This document shows positions 22,239 through 28,727 of a stretch of DNA of 28,727 nt, in pieces (position 1 is the stretch's first letter; the number at the start of each line of letters is the position of its first letter). Location of the stretch: NCBI GenBank assembly GCA_039933315.1, contig JBDTOI010000038.1, forward strand, positions 1-28,727, in the 5' to 3' direction. The notes beneath the pieces were generated by a model that was given only the letters and a program-made list of their open reading frames with translations, was not told the DNA's origin and ran no database searches. A program made the position numbers and the translations under genes. The DNA comes from DASXRU01 sp039933315. GTDB lineage: Bacteria > Acidobacteriota > Blastocatellia > Pyrinomonadales > Pyrinomonadaceae.

Positions 22239-23864
22239 ATGTTCGTTCATATGATTTTTTCAGACCCAACCTCGTCCAGTGAATTTTGCCGGAGCTTTCC
22301 CTTCTTCTGCGAGCTGGTTGACAAGAACCATGCCAACATCAGTACGTTGTACCAGCTTGACGCTTTTGATTGGACCATTCTGATCCTCTACTTCTCTATC
22401 CTGACGGTGCTCGCTATTTATGGCGTCTATCGTATCAAGCAGGTGTTTGAATTCTGGCGCTACCGCAGCCTGCCACCAGTTCCCGCCGGACACTTCAATG
22501 ACGAAGAGCTTCCGCGCATAACAGTTCAGCTACCGCTCTTCAATGAGATGTACGTGGTGAACCGATTGGTAAAGGCGGTCACTGAAATCGATTACCCGCG
22601 CGACCGGATCGAGATTCAGGTGCTGGATGATTCCACGGATGAAACGACCGGCATCGCCCGCGCTACGGTCGAGCAATATGCGCGCGAAGGCTTTGATATT
22701 CATTACATTCACCGTGCGGATCGCACCGGCTTCAAAGCCGGCGCCCTCGAGAACGGCATGAAGTCAGCCACCGGCGATCTGGTGGCGATCTTCGACGCCG
22801 ACTTTGTTCCCAAGCCTGATTTTCTGCGCCAGCTCGTCGACTTCTTTACCGACCCACTGGTGGGCTGCGCGCAGATGCGCTGGGCGCATATCAACGGTGG
22901 TTACAACCTGCTGACGCGCCTGCAAACGATCATGCTGGACGGCCATTTTGTGGTGGAACAAACCACGCGCAACCGCACCGGCAGTTTCTTCAACTTCAAC
23001 GGCACGGCCGGAGTCTGGCGGCGCAAAGCGATCGAGATGAGCGGCGGCTGGCAACACGACACGCTGACCGAGGACACCGATTTAAGTTTCCGCGCCCAGT
23101 TGATGGGCTGGCGCTTTGTTTACCTGCTGGATGAAGAGGCCCCGGCGGAAATCCCGGTTGAGATCAATGCTTTCAAAGCCCAGCAGCGACGTTGGGCCAA
23201 AGGTGTAATGCAGGTAGGGCTGAAACTCTATCGCCGCATCTGGAACTCGCCGCTTCCTCTGCGCGTGAAGTTGGAAATGTTCTTCCGCCTGACCGGAAAC
23301 ATTAGCTACCCGCTAATGATCGTGGCCAGCTTTCTGCAGTTTCCGTTGCTGCTGGTGCGCTACAACCAGGGTTATCAACAGTTGATGATCCTGGACGTGC
23401 CGTTGCTTTTCTTTTCCACGGTTTCGGTGGCGCTTTTCTACGGTACCGCGGTGTGGTACCTCGACAAAGATCGCGCTCCGCGTTTGTTGCATCTGCCGCT
23501 GGTGATGGGTCTGGGTATCGGCCTGGCTTTTTCAAACGCGCGGGCGGTGCTGGAAGCGCTGGCTGGAGTAAAGTCGGACTTCGTACGCACGCCGAAGTAT
23601 CAGGTCGAGCAGACCAGCGACGAAACCTGGAAAAACAAAAAGTACAAACGGCGACATGGCTGGTTACCATTGCTGGAGCTTAGCTTTGCGGTGTACTTTC
23701 TGCTGGCCATCGCCTACGCGGTGCGGATGCACATGTGGGGGCCGATCGCTTTCCTGCTGCTCTTCTTTTTCGGCTATGGCTACATGGGCGTGATGAGCCT
23801 GATGCAAGCCGTCAGCGGCAGCCGGTTGCAGGGATTATGGCGGCGACCGGCGAAGGCGGGTTGA
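22239..23864 (+). CDS. Membrane-embedded family 2 glycosyltransferase (cellulose-synthase-like)
   Basis: A 541-residue processive-type glycosyltransferase expected to build a polysaccharide such as a glucan or mannan from nucleotide sugars at the cytoplasmic membrane. After a first membrane segment (about 46-65), the GT-A domain shows VLDDSTDET (Asp130/Asp131), FDADFVP (186-188 DAD), the acceptor-base motif TEDTD (277-281) and QQRRW (315-319), the full D,D,D,QxxRW signature. At least four more membrane segments fill the C-terminal part. It resembles bacterial relatives of plant CslA/CslC synthases more than BcsA, because no PilZ domain follows. AGGA lies about 10 bases before the ATG; an in-frame ATG lies four codons later. 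No partner BcsB-like gene is nearby. Confidence 0.9.
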   Translation: MFVHMIFSDPTSSSEFCRSFPFFCELVDKNHANISTLYQLDAFDWTILILYFSILTVLAIYGVYRIKQVFEFWRYRSLPPVPAGHFNDEELPRITVQLPLFNEMYVVNRLVKAVTEIDYPRDRIEIQVLDDSTDETTGIARATVEQYAREGFDIHYIHRADRTGFKAGALENGMKSATGDLVAIFDADFVPKPDFLRQLVDFFTDPLVGCAQMRWAHINGGYNLLTRLQTIMLDGHFVVEQTTRNRTGSFFNFNGTAGVWRRKAIEMSGGWQHDTLTEDTDLSFRAQLMGWRFVYLLDEEAPAEIPVEINAFKAQQRRWAKGVMQVGLKLYRRIWNSPLPLRVKLEMFFRLTGNISYPLMIVASFLQFPLLLVRYNQGYQQLMILDVPLLFFSTVSVALFYGTAVWYLDKDRAPRLLHLPLVMGLGIGLAFSNARAVLEALAGVKSDFVRTPKYQVEQTSDETWKNKKYKRRHGWLPLLELSFAVYFLLAIAYAVRMHMWGPIAFLLLFFFGYGYMGVMSLMQAVSGSRLQGLWRRPAKAG

Positions 23865-24114
23865 AGTTCAAACGCCGCGCATTTTCTCTATCGGCACAGG
23901 ACTTCGGCGACAGTTTAGCCCGACTTCAAAGGAGGGCGTCCGGTCGAGAGATGGAGGCACGAGCCTTCCTCGGGTTAGTGCCTGCCGCAGAGCCGGAAAA
24001 TAATTGTAACCGCCCGCAACCTTAGAGTGTCTGAGGAAGCGAAGGCTGCTCTCGTTCTTATCGCTCGCGCCGGCGAGTGCTTCACTAATTACTACAACTT
24101 TGGAGGTATGATTG

Positions 24115-24693
24115 ATGAAAAAAGTATTGACGGTTTTGGGATTGATGATGGCTTTGGCCCTCGTGGCTTTGGCCGCGAGCGCAGTGGCGCCGGCGAGTTT
24201 CGCGGGCACCTGGAAGCTGGATAAGGAAAAAAGCCAGGGTCTGGACCCGAGAATGCAGAACGCCGAAAGCGTGGTATGGACCATCACGCAGGACGACAAG
24301 CAAATCACTGTTGATTCAAAAATGACTGCGGGACAGCCTCCGGCCGGTGCGCCAGCAGGCGGACCCGGTAGCGGCGGTCCCGGCGGCGGTGGTGGACGGG
24401 GCGGCGGCGGTATGGGCGGCCCGCGCACCTACACGCTCGACGGCAAGGAAGTCACTTCTGAAGCCGGCGGACAAATGGGTGGCAGTAACGCCATGAAGTC
24501 CAGCTGGTCAACCGACGGCAAGACTCTGGATCTGTCTTCAGTACGCAGCGGCAGCTTCAATGGCACTGACTTCAAGTCAACCTCAAGCGACAAGATGTCG
24601 CTTTCCGCCGACGGCAAAGTCTTGACCGTTGTCCGTCACAGCGAAAGCCCGCGCGGAACCCAGGATTCGACGTTGGTCTTCAACAAACAGTAA
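24115..24693 (+). CDS. Exported protein with Gly-rich loop, unknown function
   Basis: A 192-residue protein. The signal peptide covers 1-24 (LGLMMALALVALAASA, then AP). The mature part begins FAGTWKLDKEKS and has alternating short strands (VVWTITQDDKQITVDSKM, TYTLDGKEV, LSADGKVLTVVRHSE). This is the pattern of a small beta-barrel or lipocalin-like fold, interrupted at 75-103 by an extreme Gly/Pro stretch. I recall similar FAGTWKL-type exported proteins in Acidobacteriota; none has a proven role to my knowledge. The ATG at 24115 has TGGAGGT seven bases upstream, which decides it over the TTG at 24112. A terminator follows. Confidence 0.75.
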   Translation: MKKVLTVLGLMMALALVALAASAVAPASFAGTWKLDKEKSQGLDPRMQNAESVVWTITQDDKQITVDSKMTAGQPPAGAPAGGPGSGGPGGGGGRGGGGMGGPRTYTLDGKEVTSEAGGQMGGSNAMKSSWSTDGKTLDLSSVRSGSFNGTDFKSTSSDKMSLSADGKVLTVVRHSESPRGTQDSTLVFNKQ

Positions 24694-24721
24694 ACGATCA
24701 GCGGTTAACGTGCGCCAAATA

Positions 24722-24755
24722 ACAGAGCCGCGGGGCCCGTGCCCTGCGGCTCTGT
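24722..24755 (+). terminator. Terminator-like hairpin after the 24115-24693 gene
   Basis: Ten-base outer arms ACAGAGCCGC and GCGGCTCTGT with extra inner G-C pairing (GGGC/GCCC) form a very stable stem 29 bases after the stop. The bases after it (CTTGATTT) are only moderately T-rich. Confidence 0.65.
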
Positions 24756-24812
24756 CTTGATTTGGCGGTCGAAGCTGGCAGCCAGCCCGCAAATACCATG
24801 GGCGCTTCGATT

Positions 24813-24845
24813 GACGCCGAAGGGGTTCGCTAATTACCGCCCAGC
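24813..24845. repeat. Dispersed repeat GTTCGCTAATT, copy A
   Basis: The segment ACGCCGAAGGGGTTCGCTAA followed by TTACCGCCCAG matches 28688-28719 at most positions (shared blocks GTTCGCTAATT and GCCCAG). It lies directly before the CCCCTCC element. Confidence 0.5.
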
Positions 24846-24860
24846 TTAATACCCTGGCGA

Positions 24861-25019
24861 AATTTATTCCCCTCCCTGTGGGAGGGGTTAGGGGAGGGAC
24901 GAAGTTAGCCACAAAACAAAGTACTCACCGCGCGGGCTTAAGCCCGCCCCTGGATGCTTGGGGCGTGCTCTGCCAACAAGCCCTCCCCTGACCCCTCCCA
25001 AAGTGGAGGGGGATTCATC
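24861..25019. repeat. 159-bp inverted-repeat element, GGGAGGGGTTAGGGGAGGG family
   Basis: The left arm (24861-24899) contains GGGAGGGGTTAGGGGAGGG after a CCCCTCC block; the right arm (24981-25019) is its inverted copy with a few changes. A perfect 16-base palindrome GCGGGCTTAAGCCCGC sits in the middle (24932-24947). No gene lies inside. It is part of a 571-bp gene-free stretch (24694-25264) made almost wholly of hairpins and repeats. Confidence 0.75.
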
Positions 25020-25137
25020 TGTAAGTCTTCGCCCCCGGGGTGTTGCCCCGAGGCCGGTATGAACACGTTGTTCTCCTTCTACGGCGTATCACAAAGAGCT
25101 TCACCCGTATAAGACAACTCAGGGAAAACGTTTCATT

Positions 25138-25260
25138 GAAGGGGCGGCACTCCGTGGCCCCCCCTCATGAATGTCAGGTAGAATTTGCAGACGGAGGGAG
25201 GGGGGGGTTACCTGGAATTTGATCGAAGGAGAAGGGGCGGCCACGGAGTGCCGCCCCTAC
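25138..25260. repeat. Inverted-repeat element, GGCACTCCGTGGCC family, copy B
   Basis: Left arm 25138-25164 and right arm 25234-25260 share the GGCACTCCGTGGCC core with copy A (126-221). The right arm is identical to that of copy A over 27 bases, while the interior differs and holds a run of G. It ends four bases beyond the stop of the minus-strand TPR-CHAT gene, the same placement as copy A beside the L,D-transpeptidase gene. Confidence 0.8.
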
Positions 25261-25264
25261 AAGC

Positions 25265-28200
25265 TCAGCGGCGGCCTTCGAGGTTGGCCCACTCGCCTGA
25301 TTGAATGAAGTTGGCCCAGTAGAACGGATGGAGTTCTTTATTTCGTTTGAGCAGGTCCAGTTGCACTTGTCTGAGGGCTGGGCCGCGTCCCATGCCCAAT
25401 TTTAGATTCCGGTAATAGTTGGTCATCAGAGTTCGGGTTGAGTAATCGCTGATGGGCCAAAGACTCATCACCAGCGACTCGGCGCCAGCCAAAACAAAGG
25501 CGCGGCGCAGTCCGTACACGCCTTCGCCGTTCTTCACCTCGCCCAGTCCGGTGTCACAGGCCGACAGAACCACGAGCTTCGTGCCCCAAAGATTTAACCC
25601 TGATGCTTCCAGCGCCGTTAGAATGCCATCCTGCTTTGCGCTATCGCCGCCCAGGTTTGCGCCCGCCATCGCCAGACCCGAACGCAACAGCGGGTTCTCG
25701 ATCCTGGGAATCGACCCCGCACCGCGTCCTGCCGCCGGCACAGCGGCCGTTCCCGCGTCCTCAAGGAAAAAGCCGTGTGTGGCGATGTGCAGCAGGCGGG
25801 GCGCCGCCACCGCCTTAAGCGCAGATTCCGTGGCCGCGTCCCCCGTCAAAAGCTCGGCTTCGGGAAAGAGCGAGTGAATGGTATTCGCTTCCCGCGCTGT
25901 GCCGCTCAGCGGCGCAAAGTAAACTTCGGACAGGTCGCGCGCGGCGGTAACACTCCGGCGCCTGAGATTGGATGCCGCAGGTTTACTCGTGGCGTTGACT
26001 CTCGCTATCTGTTCCGGCGCCGGTTCCCCAAATGAGGGGTTAGCGACCACGATGGGCCTGCCTGCGCCGGCGCGGGGTACCTGCATCCGCAGCAGGTCAC
26101 GCCCGCTCGTCAGGTAAGTGAAGGCATACCTTTGAACCAGGTAGCGATCCCGCTCATCGACCAGGGCCTCGAAGGGAATCAGATTCAAGGCCCCATCGGG
26201 AGAGATGAGCAGTTGGCGGGCGTCGCCCACCAGAAGGCGCACCGGCCGCATCACTTTCTCATCAACGGCGCGCGCGCGACTCTGCACATCTTTGCTGTGC
26301 GAATTGCCCAGCGCCTGACGCAGGCTATCAATCAATCGATCTATATCTGTTGCCGTGCCGAGCTCGGCCCAACGAACCTCGCCCTGGTTACGGATAACGT
26401 AAACTGCGTAACGCGGCTCGCCGTACGCTGTTTTGTTATCAATCGCCTTTGTGTCGAAGGGGCGATAGACGACAAACTCAACCAGGGCCGCATCGCCAGG
26501 AATGACCTGCCGCACCGCGCCCAGCGTGACTAACTGCGAGCTTTGGTAGAAACCCTGACTGCTGCGACTTACTTCACTTTCCAGGCGTTCCGCTTCTCGT
26601 TCGAGGGCATGAACCTGACTCTCGTGATCTGCCACAGTCATTTTTTGTCGGCCCCCGATGACCAGCCGGGAGAGCCGCGAGTTGACGTCATTCAACTGGT
26701 CGATCAACTTTTGATCTTTCGCACTAAATCGCTGCCTCAGACCCGACAGGTTGTTTGAGAGGGCGTCAAGGATGCGACCCTTGCGTCCCAGCACGGTGGC
26801 CGCCGCCAGGTCGCGCGCGTCGCCGTTATCCCGGGCCAGACGCAGGTGTAGCGAGACTATCCGGTCGGGCTTCTGCAACAGCGTCGTGAAGAAGGCAATT
26901 TTTTGACGCTCAGAACCCATCCCCAGACCCCACGAGATGTTCTTCTCCTCGATCGCTTCAACCCGCTTCTGGTATTCCACTGATCGAGTGATGTCGCCTT
27001 TCTCAGCATAAAGTCGGGCGAGCCGGTTGAGCGCCGAAGCAGTATCTGGATGGTTCGGTCCTAAAGCTTTTTCTACGATTTCCAGTTCACGCAAATGAAA
27101 CGTCTCTGCGCGATCATAATCACCTTTCGCCCGATAGAGTATGCCGAGACTGCTGAGCGCCACTGACACCCGGATACTTTCTTTTCCCCATACTTTCTCC
27201 CACATCGCCAGCGCGCGCTGATAGTATTCTTCACCCTTCGCGTAGTTTCCCGTTTCCTTGTAGACGATTCCCAGATTGTGTAGAGCATTAGCTGCCGCAT
27301 CGCTATCAGGTCCGGAAGCCTTTTCCGCGATATTCAGTGTCCGTGTGAAATAGCTCTCGGCTTTTTGATAGTCGCCCTTCTTCCATTCCAGCAGCCCCAG
27401 GTTATTGACCGTCGCGGCGATCAATGGATGGTTCGGGTCTAACGCCTTCTCCTTGATCGCCAGCGAACGCAGCAAAAGCGGTTCGGCGCTGGCGTAGTCG
27501 CCGATGGTGTAGTAGAGGAAGCCGAGATTGGTCTGTAACAAAGAGACATCGAGGTGATCCGCTCCCAGCAATTTCTCGCGTATCGCCAGTACGCGCAGGT
27601 ACATTTGCTCGGCTTGCGGCAAGTCGCTCGTGACGCGATAGAGCAACCCCATGTTGATAAGGGAAAGAGCAACCGGCAGGCTCTCTGGTCCCATCACCTT
27701 TTCCCTGATTGCAAGCGCCTGCTTGTTTAGTTGATCCGACTGCGGGTATTCGTTTCGGCTAAATCTTAGTAGCGCGAGACTGTGGAGCACGTCCGCGTAA
27801 GCGAGGGCCTCTATCCCGGAAGTTTTGGCCGTCGCTTCCAGCGCCCGCTGAAGTAAGACTTCCGCTTGCGCCAAATCGTCTTTTCTCAAATACACGTTGC
27901 CGACCGCTCGTAATGAGGCGGCCACGTCCGGGTGCCCCGGTCCCAAAACTTTCTCGCGGATTTCCAGGGCGCGGTTGGCGGGTTCGAGTGCCTGACTGAA
28001 TTTGCCGGCCGCGGCCAGTCGCAACGATTCGTAAAACTGCCGGCGGGCGTCGTGCAACCGTTTTTCATCGGCGGTTGCCACGCGCACCTCAGAGACTCGA
28101 ATCGTGTATCTCCCGGCAGCAGCTTTTGGGATAACGGGCGCGATCTCGATTTTGTAATTGCCGGCCGCGTCTGCGACCAGCTCTATCGTTTCAGTTCCTC

Positions 28201-28564
28201 CCGATGTTCTCTCGGAATCAATGTCGGCCAGCACTTGCCCGTCGGCGGCGAACAGACGCGCGACAACGTCAATGCCGCGCTGGTCGACGGTCAGACTGGC
28301 ATATTGCCCTGGGGCCAGCGCGACTTGATAAACGTGCTTCTGTCCGCCGGCCAGTTCGCCTTCGACTGGCTGGCCCGGTTGGAGGGTTGTGACCTCCGGA
28401 CTTTGAGAAGGCAGTGTTGATTGAGTTTGAGTGGCGTGGCGACCCATTGCCTGTGTGTCAGGGCAATTCACCACTTGAAGCAAGAGGCTCAGGAGAAGAC
28501 AGAGGAGACGCAGCTTTTTGCGCGAGAGGAAGTTTGGCTCCGACAGACCCTTTTTTGGTTCCAA
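25265..28564 (-). CDS. Exported TPR-CHAT (caspase-like) protein with PPC-like domain
   Basis: A 1099-residue protein. A hydrophobic signal (about 17-38, KLRLLCLLLSLLLQVV) is followed by a pre-peptidase C-terminal-like beta domain (about 55-160: LQPGQPVEGELAGGQKHVYQ, then YTIRVSEV). At least eight TPR units of the 42-residue kinesin-light-chain kind follow (about 170-545; G.NHPD-type turns recur every 42 residues), then a helical stretch and a CHAT domain (about 765-1095). The CHAT dyad is intact: His930 in HIATHGFF and Cys1003 in VVLSACDTG, so it may be an active cysteine protease. The frame has no early ATG; a TTG at 28564 gives the signal peptide and is used here, so the start is uncertain. 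Targets and partners are unknown. Confidence 0.87.
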   Translation of the reverse strand: MEPKKGLSEPNFLSRKKLRLLCLLLSLLLQVVNCPDTQAMGRHATQTQSTLPSQSPEVTTLQPGQPVEGELAGGQKHVYQVALAPGQYASLTVDQRGIDVVARLFAADGQVLADIDSERTSGGTETIELVADAAGNYKIEIAPVIPKAAAGRYTIRVSEVRVATADEKRLHDARRQFYESLRLAAAGKFSQALEPANRALEIREKVLGPGHPDVAASLRAVGNVYLRKDDLAQAEVLLQRALEATAKTSGIEALAYADVLHSLALLRFSRNEYPQSDQLNKQALAIREKVMGPESLPVALSLINMGLLYRVTSDLPQAEQMYLRVLAIREKLLGADHLDVSLLQTNLGFLYYTIGDYASAEPLLLRSLAIKEKALDPNHPLIAATVNNLGLLEWKKGDYQKAESYFTRTLNIAEKASGPDSDAAANALHNLGIVYKETGNYAKGEEYYQRALAMWEKVWGKESIRVSVALSSLGILYRAKGDYDRAETFHLRELEIVEKALGPNHPDTASALNRLARLYAEKGDITRSVEYQKRVEAIEEKNISWGLGMGSERQKIAFFTTLLQKPDRIVSLHLRLARDNGDARDLAAATVLGRKGRILDALSNNLSGLRQRFSAKDQKLIDQLNDVNSRLSRLVIGGRQKMTVADHESQVHALEREAERLESEVSRSSQGFYQSSQLVTLGAVRQVIPGDAALVEFVVYRPFDTKAIDNKTAYGEPRYAVYVIRNQGEVRWAELGTATDIDRLIDSLRQALGNSHSKDVQSRARAVDEKVMRPVRLLVGDARQLLISPDGALNLIPFEALVDERDRYLVQRYAFTYLTSGRDLLRMQVPRAGAGRPIVVANPSFGEPAPEQIARVNATSKPAASNLRRRSVTAARDLSEVYFAPLSGTAREANTIHSLFPEAELLTGDAATESALKAVAAPRLLHIATHGFFLEDAGTAAVPAAGRGAGSIPRIENPLLRSGLAMAGANLGGDSAKQDGILTALEASGLNLWGTKLVVLSACDTGLGEVKNGEGVYGLRRAFVLAGAESLVMSLWPISDYSTRTLMTNYYRNLKLGMGRGPALRQVQLDLLKRNKELHPFYWANFIQSGEWANLEGRR

Positions 28565-28687
28565 TTCACAGCACCCCTTTTCCTTGCTTTTGCGAGGCTC
28601 TCTTTTACCATCGAGTGGGCGAGGATGCTATTTCACCACCCTGGACGAATAATCACCACCTAATTCGTGCGAGTGCAGTTTGAATTT

Positions 28688-28727
28688 AACGCTGAAAGCG
28701 TTCGCTAATTTCAGCCCAGGGTTGCGC
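28688..28727. repeat. Dispersed repeat GTTCGCTAATT, copy B (cut by window end)
   Basis: AACGCTGAAAGCGTTCGCTA with TTTCAGCCCAGGG following resembles the copy at 24813-24845. It also contains a small palindrome (AACGCTGAAAGCGTT). The element continues beyond the window. The 120 bases between the TPR-CHAT start and this repeat show no gene. Confidence 0.5.

Noticed and set aside
27932..28420. A 162-codon plus-strand frame opposite the TPR-CHAT gene
   Set aside because: Shadow of a clear TPR-coding region; no ribosome binding site or recognisable motif.

Overview
The window is one 28.7 kb bacterial chromosomal segment, moderately GC-rich by eye, carrying mostly household genes separated by intergenic spaces full of short hairpin repeats. 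The gene mix suggests Acidobacteriota, perhaps class Blastocatellia: a PEP-CTERM protein, PEGA and TPR-CHAT exported proteins, an FHA-GAF-sigma54 activator, a class II (GlpX) fructose bisphosphatase, a GxxExxY protein and many palindromic repeats. This placement is inference from content; there is no rRNA or other marker here to prove it, and I saw no tRNA gene and no CRISPR array.

Layout. 1-4.6 kb, mostly minus strand: tail of an unknown plus-strand gene, an L,D-transpeptidase lipoprotein, an M23 peptidase, an NDH-2-like flavoprotein and a small exported protein. 4.6-8.4 kb, plus strand: a control region with two matching operator dyads, an FHA-GAF-AAA-Fis activator, a small DUF4177-like protein and an SGNH hydrolase. 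8.5-11.4 kb: rpsO and pnp, the classic ribosomal protein S15/polynucleotide phosphorylase pair. 11.6-13.7 kb: a PEP-CTERM protein, a PEGA/Ig-like/OmpA-like exported protein and a 52-residue membrane protein. 13.8-18.8 kb: glycyl-tRNA synthetase, an unknown 117-residue protein, a CCA-type nucleotidyltransferase, a 478-bp element coding for a GxxExxY PD-(D/E)xK protein, and an acyl-CoA dehydrogenase. 18.9-24.7 kb: a PHB-depolymerase-like esterase, a methyltransferase remnant, glpX, a DUF2085 membrane protein, a processive family 2 glycosyltransferase and a small exported protein. 24.7-28.7 kb: a nest of repeats and a 1099-residue exported TPR-CHAT protein on the minus strand.

The most notable signal is not one gene but the repeats. 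About ten families of inverted-repeat elements occur, several twice. One family is built from three 9-bp iterons at each end. It occurs once as a short 140-bp non-coding element and once as a 478-bp element that contains nothing but the GxxExxY gene. This is the arrangement expected of an autonomous element and its MITE, with the PD-(D/E)xK protein as candidate mobility enzyme. Its ends have rewritten the C-terminus of the neighbouring CCA enzyme, supply the stop codon of the GxxExxY gene and abut the start codon of the acyl-CoA dehydrogenase. A second family has likewise supplied the last residues and stop of glycyl-tRNA synthetase, and a third cuts off the methyltransferase remnant.
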